This document shows, piece by piece, positions 36,268 through 49,132 of a stretch of DNA of 64,000 bases; the stretch's first letter is position 1; each line of letters starts with the position of its first letter. This DNA is from Fomitopsis serialis (lineage: Eukaryota; Basidiomycota; Agaricomycetes; Polyporales; Fomitopsidaceae). The DNA is taken from assembly GCF_022376445.1 (NCBI RefSeq), contig NW_025954996.1:248001-312000 (forward strand), read 5' to 3'. The translations under genes were made by a program, and so were the position numbers. A model generated the notes under the pieces. It was not told where the DNA came from and made no database searches. It worked only from the letters and a program-made list of their open reading frames with translations.

Positions 36268-36866
36268 GCCGCTCAGAGAACCGCCCATTCAAATAAACTC
36301 GGCCGATTTCACTGAGCTGTCAACAGGACATGAGCGCCAGACTTCTGACTGATGCAAAATTCAGTCTCGCGAGCGGCGGCCCCACCGGGGCCACGACCAG
36401 TGATCACAAGTCCTGTACGGCGGCGTACGCCACCGTATCGAACAGCAATCCGGTGAGGGCCTCTGCGGCGTAAGATAAGACACAAGAAAGTCTACAAATC
36501 ACCTCATTTGAAGACTACGGAGATTTCGGCGACGACAGTGACGGGCAGCTCGGACGTCTATCATTACATGATGTCCCTGAGACGCATGGGCGCGGCCGCA
36601 GCATCAACGTTACCGCGCTGCGGAGGGTCTCAGCCGTGAGCATCAAGTAAATGTCCTGAGGCGATACGCACAGGCGCAATGGCGATGGGAGGAAGAGCAG
36701 CCTACTATCGAATGGAAGTTGCCGCTGTTCCGAGTCGTAACCCTTGATGAAAGCCTACCAGACCAATAGCTAGCAGTGGAAACCACACGTCCATTTGGAT
36801 TGGGCATTGGGAAGGAAGAGGGCGACATAGCTCATGGTAGTAATCAACCAACAGTCGGAGGTGTCG

Positions 36867-36935
36867 CAATTGCCAAATGCGTTCAGGGACGGGGCTCTTG
36901 CATCACAAGTACAAACAACCGCCACAGACGCGTAA
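36867..36935 (-). repeat. Conserved upstream element of P450 copy A3
   Basis: Reverse-strand copy of the block at 16399-16460. It contains GGACGGGGCTCTTGC as read on the plus strand and lies about 0.7 kb before the A3 start codon. Confidence 0.75.
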
Positions 36936-36969
36936 CCGTGACCGAGACGTTCAAGTTGTTTAAATAATC

Positions 36970-38500
36970 TACTTATGCTGCTACGCGTAGTACCAAAAGA
37001 TCTTGTTGTTGCAAGCCTTAATCTCTCGTTTGCGTGCCTTGTGTGCGGGGAATACAATCAAGGGTCGCAGCCGCTCTGGAACTTGGTATAATTCAATCCT
37101 TGCCGGTTCGCTCAGTGACGCTCTCGCCGGCGGGCTGTGTGCGACCCTTCGCAGACATGTTTGTATTCAAGTTCTTGGGCAGCCCAGCTTTCGTAGTCCC
37201 GCAATCACGAAACTCTCGAACGCAGTGCGTGAGTACTTTGAAGATGTACTTGAACAAACAACACCGCCGTGGACATCGTAGGCACTTAGCCGCTTTCCTG
37301 TTTGCTTGCCTGGGATGTTCCGTGCTGTATGGACAGCTACTCTTCACTATTGGTCAACCCTGAGTATGCTCGCCTGCATATTCCTCGAGCTGATACTCTG
37401 ACTGACAGCTACGGTTTCTTGTCTGGAGCATAGTAAGTCATATGCTCTTGCTCGTGCGCAGTACCAGAGCTAACCGGCACAACGATGAATCGAAGTCGTC
37501 TCACTCCACTCTATCTCCCAGCCGTCACGGCGCCCTGTCGCAGAAGAAACTCAGCTCGGGTGCAACTCGGGTGTGTCGGCGATCCATACCTCCTCCACCA
37601 TTTGTCTTCAAAAGTTTCGTTCCTGACTAGAGCTCATTGATGAACAGGAGACGCCTCGGCATGTCACTACGACACATTTCGGTACGCTCATCGGCGGGCG
37701 CGCGTGGGAGGCAATGATGTCTGGGAGAAAGACCTCTTCTCTACGGTAACATGACTCATATATCGTGTCGCTCACCCTTGCGTCTTCCATCACATGTCAT
37801 GCTCCTTGGAGCGATCGTAGCAGGTGTATGCTCGCGATGTGGGGGCGTGGGATGTCATTCACCCGAAAAACCAATGTTGGCATGGCCGGATTGGACGAAT
37901 TCCGGGATACATACCACCTGACTCAAACCTGACTCGCAAGTACACGCATTGGTCGTGTGAGTTATGTTGGCCCACATCCCGCCGTCCGGCTGTACTAGTC
38001 ACGAAGGTATGGAACCTTGACAATTTGCGAATAGCTTCTGACGTTGACTCCCGAATCACAAGGTGCCCCTCATGGAACCGAAGTACACGTATTAGCACGT
38101 ACTCCTGGAATCCGCCATCTTACGTGAATATGCAACGTGGACAGCTTATTCGACAGTGTGTAAGCTTCGCTTCTCAGACGTCCGGGAGTACGAAGCACAA
38201 TCGGAGGCAGGGGGTGCTAGGACTGCTGAAGATATCATTGCTTGAAGCTCCGGCTCTGCGAGACGGTGCGAGACTTTTTGATAGCCTCGTCCAAATGCGC
38301 GTGCCCTACTTGTGCCGTATAGATTTCTGATTCCAACCGCTGGCAGCTAGCAAATTCCCTAAAATTTTGCTCCCGCGAACCTTCTATTGAAACGCCGCGC
38401 TGACACCGTAACTTACTCGACTTGATGGACAATGTCAGTCGCAAACCTTAGGCAGTAGTCTCGTGTCCGAGTCACTGACCGATACCTTGGCTTCGAGGAA
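36970..38500. other. 1.5-kb stretch without a recognised gene
   Basis: This lies between the upstream block of A3 and the promoter of B2, which are divergent. The longest frame (37824-38330, plus, 168 codons) has no motif I recognise and may be chance. A small palindrome CTACGCGTAG lies near 36972. Possibly degenerate filler left by the duplications. Confidence 0.4.
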
Positions 38501-38505
38501 CCTCT

Positions 38506-38510
38506 TATAA
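38506..38510 (+). promoter_or_regulatory. Probable TATA box of P450 B2
   Basis: CTTATAACG about 75 bp before the ATG of B2. Confidence 0.5.
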
Positions 38511-38580
38511 CGTACGCATCGGTGCTCCCCGTTCTGTAATCGGACGCGGGTTCTCACTGTGCCCTTCTCAAATCAGCACG

Positions 38581-40715
38581 ATGTATCTCTCAACCGTGGT
38601 GTGTTTGGCTTTGGCTGTAGTCTATTTACTGTGGAGAGTGGCTTCTCGCCACCGTCATCTCCCTCCCGGCCCATCTGGACTGCCCATCATCGGAAATGCC
38701 CTACAAATGCCGACGAGAAATGAATGGGTCGTCTTCGCGGATTTGGCGAAGAAACATGGTGAGTTTTGCTACCTACTCAACATGATGTTTGGTGTCGCTT
38801 ACGATGAGACAAAGGCGACATTATGCATCTGTCGGCTCTCGGAAATTCAATCATACTTCTCACGTCTCGACAAGCTATCTCGGACCTGCTGGAGAAGAGA
38901 GGCCACATTTACTCTGACCGCCCCATCATGCCTATGGCGTCTGAGATGTGAGCTCGCGCGCTCATACTACACACCTTCAGGACTCATCCCAAGCGCCAGG
39001 ATCGGATACTCTCGCTTCACCGTGTTGTGCCCCTATGGGACCATTCTCAAAGAAAGCCGCAAACTCATCGGCGGGACCATCAATGCCCGCAATGCCCCTC
39101 AATTGCAGCGTGTCATCGAAACGAAGATACCGCAACTCCTTTCGAGGCTTCTCGCCTCTCCGAGTGATTTTAGGCCTCATCTGCGATGGTATGGTCATCA
39201 TCACCGCCACGAGTCCGCACCAGACTTACGGCCTATTGCATACAGTCTAGTTGCCAGTATCGTCTTGCAGATCACGCATGGTCGCGATATAAGCGACTCA
39301 AGCGACCCTCTGGTCCAGCTTGCAGAGCTAGTCAATGCGCAATTCTCAGCTACCGCAACTCCCGGCAAATTCCTCGTGGATGTTTTTCCGTTTCGTGAGT
39401 TCGCTATTCCCTGGGTAACTGTACTCAAACTCATGGGACATCAGTGCGATATGTACCAGAGTGGCTTCCCGGTACCGGTTTCAAGGTTTTGGCGAAGGAG
39501 GCCCGTCACAGTCTTGAGAGGCTTCTTGATGAGCCTTATCATGAAGTCAAGGAACAACTGGTAAGCTTTGCGATGGAGCATCACAGTGTGGATCGTACTA
39601 AAATTTATCTGGTTTGGTAAATGGCAGGCGCGTGGCACAGCGGTGCCATCCTTCACTTCAGACATCATTGAGAAGGATCCTAATCCGAGTCCGGAAGAGC
39701 TGTTCATAAACAAGATGACATCGACTCAATTCTATGTTGGTGCGTCATCCGTTTTACCGTAAATGTCTTGCAGCTGATATAATGTGATGTAGCGGGCGCT
39801 GACACGGTGCGTAAATTTCATGTGCATCGATGTTCTCGCTGACACATTCTGCTAGACTGTGTCCGCGCTCGAATCCATGTTCCTAGTTCTAGCGCTGTAT
39901 CCGGAAGTTCAGCGGAAAGCACAGGCCGAGGTCGATGCGGCATTAGGGTCTAATCAGCTGCCGAAGTTCAGTGACCATGACAGCCTTCCGTATGTAACTG
40001 CGCTTGTCAAGGAAATACACCGGTGGAGGCCTGTGTTACCCCTAGGTAGAGTTCATGGCCTATGGGATTACAGACCAACAATTGCTCAACGACCCGTATA
40101 GCTCTTCCTCATATGGCCATGCAGGATGATACGTACGACGGCTACCATATCCCTAAGGCGCCACGATCATTGCAAATTCATGGTACGCCGGCGGACAACT
40201 GTAGTACGAATGCTGAGGATATGTCATGGACAGGGCAATTCTGCACGACTCGTCTATCTACCCGGATCCCTTCGAGGTGAAGCCAGAACGGTATCTTGAT
40301 CGGAAGGAGGATATAAATCCCGACCCCGAAACATGGTCCTTTGGATACGGTAGAAGGTGGGCTGCGTTCATCATGTCCACATATGCTACCTCTGAATGCG
40401 CGTGCACTTGTTAGGGTATGCCCTGGACAGATCCTCGCAAATGACACGGTCTTCCTAGTCACAGCGTCTATTCTTGCCACGTTCAACATCACGAATGCCA
40501 GAACTCTTGACGGACATGCCATTGACAAGAATGTCGACTATGAGGGAGGGATAATTGCGTGAGTGCACAATGACAGACGCTCGGGCCAAGGCAGCAACAC
40601 TAACCGAATACTTGATGTTAGCCATGCACCTCCATTCACCTGTACGATCACACCTCGCTCGGCAGACATGGATCAGTTCATCGCTACTAGTCTCAGTGAG
40701 CATGGCCAGAGTTGA
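38581..40715 (+). CDS. Cytochrome P450, type B copy 2 (one frameshift)
   Basis: Near-identical to B1 over most exons. It begins MYLSTVVCLALAVVYLLWRV (anchor) and has LPPGPSGLPIIGNALQMP, FTVLCPYGTILKESRKLIGG, QLLSRLLASPSDFRPHLRW, VSALESMFLVLALYPEVQ, LVKEIHRWRPVLPLG (ExxR), PERYLDRKED, and the haem loop WSFGYGRR|VCPGQILANDTVF. It ends [19 protein letters not shown] with TGA at 40713-40715. At about 40156 a GGG in B1 (HIPKGATIIAN) is GG here, shifting the frame before the PERYLD exon. The rest joins cleanly. Converges on A4. Confidence 0.87.
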
Positions 40716-41396
40716 TGATCGAGTTACATTCGCATTGAATGCTGCCGTGAAAGTACCTTCTTGGACCCAGACCCGTACGGACGATAAGTCAGACATGTAT
40801 GCAGTATCACGGGCTTTGCAAGCTTCGACCTATGTACATACCATAAATCGTAGCCGAAGCGTCGAACCCCAGAGCCCCAAGAACTGTCGGAAATTGTATC
40901 GGGCGGACCTTCCAGGCAACTTACGATCCGAGTATGGATACCAATATCAATCGACTACACTTATGGCAAGCGGTTGCGTCACAATAAGGACAATGGAGTA
41001 GCGCCGGATGCTCCGCTTGGCGCGTCGGAGGTTCTGGGCAGAGAAGTACACTGCAAAGTTGAGCGCGACCGGGTCGCACAGTGGCGTTCGTACATCCGCG
41101 ACTCGTCGATTGAACTTGTGCAGGTCTCTCATTGAACTCGCTACATGAATTCGGTGGGCCGACCTCGTCAAGGGCACAATGATCATGATGACAAACGCCC
41201 ATGGGAGAATCATGGACTGCTCGAGTGTGTGACATGAGCGGAAGCGACACGAGATCGGCCTGCAAATACAAGTCTTCTGTCGATGGTTCAAACCAGTCTT
41301 GCTTATGCAGTGAGGACTAGTAGGTCAAGATGACGTAGGACACAGCGTAAGACGACGTATTGAGCGCAGAAGGTATGTATGCGGTTCATCGTTCCT
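40716..41396. other. Spacer between convergent P450 B2 and A4
   Basis: About 680 bp holding the 3' flanks of both genes. The first 100 bp resembles the 3' flank of B1 in reverse (shared GATCGAGTTACA and TCCCAGAC-like strings). The last part resembles the 3' flank of A1/A3. No gene seen. Confidence 0.5.
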
Positions 41397-43489
41397 TTAC
41401 ACTACACGGCGAGGAGTAATGTTGCATGTGAATTCGTCGGGGTGACTGCGATGATAACGCATGAGAAACTGGCATGCCAGTAACTGAAACATGACCGACG
41501 GACCTTAGAACACCGCCGCGATACTCGATCGTTTCTCCCTCTAGAGGAACAGCGTCGCTGATGTTGAATGACGCGAGCACGGACGCCGCAACTATGAAAA
41601 GGGTGTCTTCGGCAAGCATCCGTCCGGGACAAACCCTACAACGGGAGGCGGTACAAGTGGGCGGGGAGTCGAGATTAGTAGAACCACGCCTGAATAACAT
41701 ACCGTCTTCCGTAGCCAAAGGCGAAATCTCGAGGGTCTGGGTTCAAGTCGGGGTGTTCGTCAGGTTTGCCGAGATATCGCTCTGGGATGACTTCGTCGGG
41801 ACGAGGATACAAGGCTGGGTCGTGGAGCACAGCCCTTGTTTGCAACGTCATTGAGCAAGTCCTTACGGCGGAGTAACAATACATAATTCCTTACCATGTG
41901 TTTGCTATGACTGTGGAACCAGCGGGGATGCGAAAGCCCGCGTAAACGTCTTCACGGCGTACATGATGCGGCAAGGCTTCAGAGCCGCGAGTATCGACAT
42001 GTTGTCAGCGACATCTGGATGAACCAGCGATGCCTGAACGTACCTAAGGGCACTACAGGGTTGCATCGATGGACCTCCTTGAGCACCGCTTCGAGGTAAG
42101 GCATGTCCTTACAGTCGCTACATTTGGGTAGTCGGTCGCCGACGATGGCATCCACTTCGGCTTGCGCCTTCCGTTGAATTTCAGGATGTTGAGCCATGAT
42201 GAGGAAGAAAGAGAGAAGCGACGAGACTGTCTATAAAGGAGTGAGCCATCGGCAATGCAAGACCATTGACATGCCTACTGTGTCCGAGCCAGCTGCCGAC
42301 GAAGCAACATCTTCAATCGGCATTCTTTCGTAGATTTACGCATCAAAGCTTACCACCGTAAAATTGAGCTGACACCTGCTGGTACAGATCCTCCTCTTCA
42401 GGTGTCGGGCTGGGATTGTATGCAAGTATATCTGCCACGAACGATGGCGTGGCTGCTCCATGGTCCTACGGTAATAGTGAACACCGTATGCGCAACCTTT
42501 TGTGCCCTTAGGCGGATGACATACCATTTGTTCTCGTGATACCTTGTATAAATTGACTACTAGCTGGGAAGCCCGTTCATTGGCCTCCCTTGCTATTCTT
42601 TTGAACGATGCCCCCGGAAACCACTCAGGTATATACTTCACTACTTCCCGTGAGCTAGAGGGCTTCAGATGAGCTAAAACACTTACAGAAAGGAAGTCCA
42701 TCGACGAGGTATGCGCCGGGAGCCGTTACTTCACTGAAATCATTCAATACTATTTCGACTGCGCGAACATAGGCGTCATCATAGCTGTCCACGTTGATTC
42801 CGTAGGTGATCTGGAGTACGATGCTTGCAAGAAGCCTGTTGTGTCATCGTCAGGGCATTGCTGTGCGGAGCCTTTGTTTCAGCGTACCAACGGAGATGCG
42901 GTCGAAACTCGGATGGGTTCCGAGTTAGCCTTGACACAAAATCAGCCGCCTTCGCTTCTTGGATTGCATGTAGTTCTGGTGCTTTGCGGGCATTGACAGT
43001 ACCGAGAATTAGCTTACGCCCTTCGCGATGCCGTTGTCCATACGGCAACATCGCGGTATATTTTCCGAAACCAGCCCTGTACGGTGCATGATCAGTTATA
43101 GTGTTCAAATGGCGGGCATGTACAGTCGCACAGTTCTCCAGCCATGGGAATAACGGGACGATCCGAATACATGGCGTTCTTCTTCTCAAGAAGGTCGGAG
43201 ATGGCCTCACGGGAGCTCAATACGATGATTGAACTCGATATCACATGCACGTGCATGACAGGGCCTAAATGCATTCATGAGACAACAGTTTAAGTCGGAA
43301 TAGCGCGTACTCACCGTATATTTTAGCCCATTCTGCGAACGCGAGCCAGCTACATTCTTTGGGAATCTGTAGTGCATTGCCTAAGAAGGGGAGACCTCTG
43401 GGGCCCGGAGGAGTTGAGGATTGCCTTCTGTTCCTACTGAATGTGTATACGAGAATGGAGATGAGACACAGGGCGATGAGGTCGAACAT
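41397..43489 (-). CDS. Cytochrome P450, type A copy 4
   Basis: The ATG at 43489 begins [18 protein letters not shown] (anchor), then [18 protein letters not shown]. Exons give [67 protein letters not shown], the I-helix AGSDT plus [20 protein letters not shown] (ExxR), [17 protein letters not shown] and the haem loop [15 protein letters not shown]. It ends [12 protein letters not shown] with TAA at 41399-41397. All frames join, so it looks intact. It is somewhat more diverged from A1-A3 than these are from each other. Confidence 0.88.
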
Positions 43490-43557
43490 AGCAGTCAGCA
43501 GAGAATGTCCGGCTGGATCAGCAAGGGTGCACCAGGTCGTACGTCAGTTGCCAACAC

Positions 43558-43565
43558 ATTATAAC
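43558..43565 (-). promoter_or_regulatory. Probable TATA box of P450 A4
   Basis: GTTATAAT on the minus strand about 70 bp before the start codon, followed by GTTGGCAACTGACGTAC, matching the core promoters of A1 and A3. Confidence 0.55.
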
Positions 43566-44232
43566 CAGCTCGGAAGACCAGACACGTGGGCTAGGTCGGC
43601 TGCGCTGTCAACGCAGCGTGCATACCGCAACCGTCAACGTACGTCTCGCGAAGTTGGTGCAGGGTTCCGAAGTCTCATGAACGGCGGCTCCACTGAGCCC
43701 ATGCCTTTGCGCCGGCGTTATCATTCTAATGACACATCCCCGAACTGTAAGTCGCTGTCATCGCCAGCAGTTCCACGAAAATTCAGATCATGTGAACGTA
43801 CAAGAGATAAGATGCACGCACAAGGCAATGCGCTGCCTACACTTTGCGCCACAGCGCCTTCTTCAGGATGTTGTTCGCTAGTGCCCGCGGCGGCCGACCG
43901 TGGCGACCCACGGGCGCTGCTATCAATATCACCACTCTAAGTATTACGAAGGTTTCATTATTTGTCAGCATCGACTCTGATGATTGCAGACGCGATACGC
44001 ACCAGGCACGATTGTGAGAGGAGGAAGAGGAACGTATCGAACGGAAGTCGGTCACGGTGTTCTCCGAAGCCAACAAGGCCTCTTGGGCAATGATGCCCCG
44101 CTAAAACAGTAATCACAGCCAGCGTACTTTCTAGATGTATTATTGCGGGAAAAAATAGGGCGACACGAGGAGCTCGTGGTAAAAACGTAAGTAGTAGTTC
44201 AACAAGTTGAACACTAAGTTAAGGTTGCTCGA

Positions 44233-44301
44233 TATTGCCAAATATGGACAGGGACGGGGCTCTTGCCACACAGATGCAAACAACCGCCACCAGCGCGTAA
44301 C
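44233..44301 (-). repeat. Conserved upstream element of P450 copy A4
   Basis: Reverse-strand copy of the block at 16399-16460 (GGGACGGGGCTCTTGC on the plus strand, then ACAACCGCCACC). It lies about 0.75-0.8 kb before the A4 start codon and only about 150 bp before the divergent NUDIX gene. Confidence 0.75.
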
Positions 44302-44449
44302 GTCATGCTTGCCAGCCTGGGCTTGCATGTTCCGCCACCGGCAGCTGATCTCAGCCACCCGTCTCGGCTTTGCACATCAACCACCATCTCTACTCATCAA
44401 GAATACCAGACTATCATACTCTACCTTTCTATACTCGTCCCACCCACAC

Positions 44450-45519
44450 ATGCCTCAAAGTCCCAAGATATTGTCGAAGGAGGACTTGCCAACGTCCGAG
44501 GCGAAGTAAGCCATACCATTCACGGGCAATCATAGCACAGTACGATGCCTGTACTCGCAGATGGGTAGCCCTGAAGAAACTCTACTGGAGCGACCAGGAA
44601 GGCAAACAAGTAGGCCAAACCGAGATGCATTTCTGTGTACACGGCTTCACATAGTCGCATACTAGAGAACATGGGAATGCGCTGAGCGGACGACTAGAGG
44701 CTCGTCTGGAATTGATGGTAACGCCTCATCCGTCTCATCTATATGACACGTCTCAAACTATACATTCTCAGCGGTCGCCATCCTTGCGATACTGCGCTCG
44801 GAGAGCAATGCGTTCCAGCCGTCAACCGTGATCATAGAACAGTATCGTCCACCGGTAGACAAATACGTCATTGGCAAGTGTTTGTGACTCTCCCATGAGT
44901 ACTTTTCTCACTGCCGCTCTGTCAAACTACAGAATTACCCGCAGGTGACCGACGTAGTTCGTAGATGTAGAGACGTTCTAATCGTACGCGTAGGTTTAAT
45001 CGACGAGGGTGAGACAGCCGAAGAGGCTGCGATCCGTGAACTTCAAGAGGAGACAGGCTTCAAGGCGTCCAAGGTCCTCGACTCGTCGCCCTGCAAGTTT
45101 GGACCCTGGTGCGTCTCACGACATCACATGTTGTCAGGTTCGCGCATGATGGGAACGGTCTTACTGCAGGCATGACAACCGCCAACATGAAGCTCGTCGC
45201 AGTGGACGTTCCTTTCCCGGACAAGCTCGAGCAGTCGGCGCAGAAGCTAGAGCCGGGTGAGTACATCACAGCGAGGATCGTCGAGCTCGCAAAATTGGCG
45301 GATGAGCTGAAAGGTGCGTCTGACTTGTTGATCGGTGGTGCGAGCCCATGTAACTCGCTACTTCGCAGAGTACGAGAAGAAGGTTTGGATGTGCGTCACG
45401 GCTCACGCTCATTGTCGCTCACTTTCGCTTTACATCAAGGGCTTTGTCGTCGACGCGCGGCTGTCGCACTTCGCGATCGGTATCGAGATGGCGAGAGACT
45501 CAGGCAGTCGAAGCTGTGA
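44450..45519 (+). CDS. NUDIX hydrolase, ADP-ribose pyrophosphatase-like (YSA1 type; one frameshift)
   Basis: Predicted to split ADP-ribose or other ADP-sugars into AMP and sugar phosphate. The ATG at 44450 begins MPQSPKILSKEDLPTSEAKW. Following exons give WVALKKLYWSDQEGK, a strand AVAILA, EQYRPPVDKYVIELPAG and, after an intron, the complete Nudix box GLIDEGETAEEAAIRELQEE followed by TGF (G-x5-E-x7-REL-x-EE-x-G). Downstream are MKLVAVDVPFPDKLE, LEPGEYITARIVEL and GFVVDARLSHFAIGIEMA. One base appears missing near 45492. In the shifted frame it ends RLRQSKL with TGA at 45517-45519. About 210 residues, the family's usual size. Confidence 0.87.
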
Positions 45520-45681
45520 TACGGAGGTTTCTCGTTACAATTGAAAGCAGGACAAGATACACACATCGTCATAACGTACAATACACCGCAATAGCGCAAG
45601 CAGGAGTGCCCTTCCAAGATCTTGCAACACAAGGGAACACGCTCCGGACGTACTCCCTTGACTTACCCGCGTTCCGTGCTA

Positions 45682-48600
45682 TCACAGCAAGGCTGCTGCC
45701 TCGTCCACAAGCTGATCGAAGGACACCGTGCTGCCTTGCAGTGCCTGCACGCGTACTCATACGCCTTCTCCCACAGACCTGCCCATATGTCCATCTGATC
45801 GGCCGCCTTCGTCTTCAGGTATGCAATTGCTATGGCTGTCGCCCAGATCTGTTCGCTCTGCGGTTGCGACTGAATCGAGACGGGCGCTGTGTCTACGACG
45901 GTCCCCGATATAACCTTGTCGCCAAACACTAGCTTCCGGAGTGCGTCATTCAGCTGGAAGGATCCGTCGAACGATTGTAGTCGGGCGATAGCCGTGGTGG
46001 GATCGTCCGGGAAAGTCGACTCGAGTGTGCTGCCCTTGGAGCTACGATGAGATGCACGAGCCAAAATATCCTACAAGTATCGCTGTGCGTCAGCACCCAT
46101 GATCGCCTAACAGCCGGACAGCTTACAGCGTCCTTTTGGACTCGCTCTCTTTCCCGCTCCCTGGTTACGCCAAAGTCCACGGGCCGGGGTCTTGACGGCA
46201 CACTCGCCATCATCTGCTGCATGCCGGTTGCGCCGCCATACACCGGCAGGCCCAGCGACGCCGCCTGCAAGCGTGGTTGTCTCCCTCCCATCCCCATACC
46301 TTCCATCCCTACCATCTGCATTGCCGTATTATGCGCAGTAGAGTTTTCCGTCCCCGTCACCTCCGCAAACCTCGTATGATGTTGAACAGGCGCTACCATC
46401 CCTATCATCTGTGGTGGTATTGTGCGCGTAAGACCTTCCTGCCACACAAGAATATACATGGCCATTCGAGGAGACTCACCGGAAATGGAGAACCTGCGAG
46501 CGACTGTATTGACAATGTTAGTGACAACGCTGCTATACGGGACGGCGCATTCTCACCCTTGTCGATCTCGCAGACTTACTTGCAAGCGCCCCGCGTCCAT
46601 ACCCAGGGCTACTTGGGAGTCCAAACGAGCCCTGCGAGTCCATATGTCCCTGCTCGACTGCGTGCTGGGCCCGAGAATATCCGACGTGACTTGGCCGATA
46701 CGCACGTTCTGTAGGGCCTACAATATTTGCATAAGCGATGGCAATGTGAATGGCTAACGACGGACCTTGACCTTGATCACCTGGTTTCTCGCTCGTGTCA
46801 GGCGTATCGGCTCCAAAGTTGTCGACCCACTCGTCGAGGCCAATGTCCGATTCGCTGAGCACTTCCAAGTCGCTGTCGTCCTTGAAGCCAGTGTCCTCCG
46901 CCTTGTCCTTCTCAACCGCAACGAATGACGCGTATTTGCTCGCCAGTTGGTATTCTGTGGAATATCGCACGATCGCCTCCCGGGCGATCTCCTTGCTGCG
47001 CGCTGAGTCGACTTCTCCTGCAATACCCAGAGTGTCTACATAGCCATCTTCGAGTTCTTGGATGATCCTGTGGGCGGCGAGCGTGTGGATGAGGGGTGGC
47101 CAGGCCTTCTGGAAGTCTGCAGCAGTGACGGCGATATTGAGTTCCATCGCCTGGCCATCTGGGGTCTCTCCACGCAGCACAACAGACTTTGGGACTTGTG
47201 TAGTCTTAGAGAGTATAGCAGAGACAATGAACCGGCTTCCGGGGTAGAAGTCAGGAATGACGTGAGGAGCCTGCTGAACGTCGGGAGAGGCAGGAAGGTT
47301 GACTGGGAATCCAGTGTCGTCACTTGGTGCAAGAGGATCATGGTCCTCGTCGAACAAGTTCAGAACGGCTCCTGGCTCCGCCGGTTTAACGATCTGACTT
47401 TTCGGCTTTTCAGCCTCAACTTCCAGTGAAGGGTCCGGGCCAGCGTATCCCCAGTCAACACGGAGGTTCCGCAGATTGCCCGAAGGCGGCACACGACTCG
47501 CACGTAGGAGCCTGGCACATTTCCCTGCCAGCTCCTCGTTCTGCGTAGTCATGAGACAGAGTCCGTTGCCTACTCGGGCGAGGCCACTGCAGAGGGCGGT
47601 CGATGCGCTGTGGCCAACGCCGAGAGTGAAAAGGCGTAAGTACGTGCCAGATGCGCTGTCTCCTGCGGCTGAAACGCTGTTCCGCAGATTTGCAAGCAAT
47701 ATGTCAACGTTCCATACCTAATAATGTATTAGCTAAAATTTGGTGGGATCACTCAAAATCCGCACCTCGCCGTCTGTGAGAACGAACACGGAGGTTGGTC
47801 CGGCAGTGGTACGCGACTTCAGGACAGTGTCCAGTGCAGACCCAATCTCCGTGCCTCCCATATCCGCTTCCATCGAATCAGCGTGGAGAACCTGTGAAAA
47901 TACCATACATTTACTTGCAGCATATGAGAAGCATATCAATAACCTACAGCTGTGTTCAGTGTAGCTGGCGAGTATGATTGACTGACTGGCCAAAGTGACG
48001 TATGCGAAGAGCCGAAGCTAACAATATTGAACGCAGTCCCGTTGGTCGGAAGCGACTTGAGCATGATGAGCAGAGCCTTCTTTGCGTAGTCCATCTTGCT
48101 TCCCCTCATGCTTCCACTTCTGTCGATCAAGAAAATGTACTCCTGGCTAGCAATCTGCTTCACTCCGAAGCGGGGCACGAGGGTCAGCGAGAGTGCGACG
48201 GAATGCTTGTTCGCCAGTGCTTCGGCGACGCAACGTGGGGCGTCAATCTTGCTCGCCCTGATCGAGAGGACGAAGTCCTTGTCTAGGAATGCAGCCGTTG
48301 ATGGGTCGAGGATGACGCTGCAGCGCGAATTCGAGTCGCTGCTATTCTGCATAGTGATCTTCACCGCGTGAGATGGTGAAACGACTTGCTCGATGGCGGA
48401 GGCCATCTGTATTTCTGCAGATAGCACGAATCGCGCGTACTTTGCTGTCGAGCGTTGGATCGCTGGAGGAGACACTCCATATCTTTCACCGACGTAGGTC
48501 GGCAGCGAGAAACGAACTTGTTTGAGGAGTTCGTCATCGGCCAGTGTTGTAACATACTAACAGGCTACGTCAGAAAGGCGACAGAGGCAGATTCCCCCCA

Positions 48601-49132
48601 CTTACATACCGTTATAGTAGTCTTGATCGCTTGTTGAGGTGGGATGGCACCCAACGATACCTCAAAGACTGGATAACAAATATGATATGAATCTCCCGTC
48701 AATGAATGTAAAAAAAAAACTATACATACCGTCTGGGGCAGCTTTCGCTAACAGTCCGGCCATCTTGTTCTGTGACACTGCTTGCGTGAACTCAGCTTCG
48801 GCTTGATGAGCTTCCTTAACTTCGCCTACGACCACTTTCCCGTCTGCGGTACGCATCTCGAAAGCACAAACTGCGCCGCCCACTGGTACAGGAAATACAT
48901 ATCGAGCTGTGGCTGCACGGTCTGTGCGATTGACATTCGCAAAGTGTTGCGTCAGGGTGACACGAGCCAGGACTGGATGGTGGTGCTTTCAGGACAACAA
49001 CGGAAACGTAGATTCTCAGCGAGACTCACCATCAGCGATATGCACCTGTGCAGACACAGACTGGAGAGGAAGGTACGTTTCACGCCCCGAGGGCAGAATG
49101 AGGCAGCATCCGCATATGACTGAGGACGCCAT
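45682..49132 (-). CDS. VIT and von Willebrand factor A domain protein
   Basis: Fungal protein with the inter-alpha-trypsin-inhibitor heavy-chain layout. The ATG at 49132 gives MASSVICGCCLILPSGRE, then YLPLQSVSAQVHIAD. The VIT domain follows (VTLTQHFANVNRTDRAATARY, FPVPVGGAVCAFEMR, KEAHQAEAEFTQAV). After YVGERYGVSPPAIQ comes a vWA domain with an intact MIDAS (FLIDRSGSMRGSKMD), FNIVSFGSSHTSLWP, GGTEIGSAL and VFVLTDGEV. A conserved C-terminal region then runs through YLRLFTLGVGHSAS, SKYASFVAVEKD and a Met/Gly-rich linker to SFDQLVDEAAALL and TGA at 45684-45682. Near 45755 one base seems missing (EKAYE to VRVQALQGS). No signal peptide is evident, so a cytosolic scaffold role is plausible; function in fungi is not established. 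Confidence 0.85.

Noticed and set aside
37824..38330. A 168-codon plus-strand frame between A3 and B2
   Set aside because: No recognisable motif, no exon partners and an unusual composition; not called a gene without transcript evidence.
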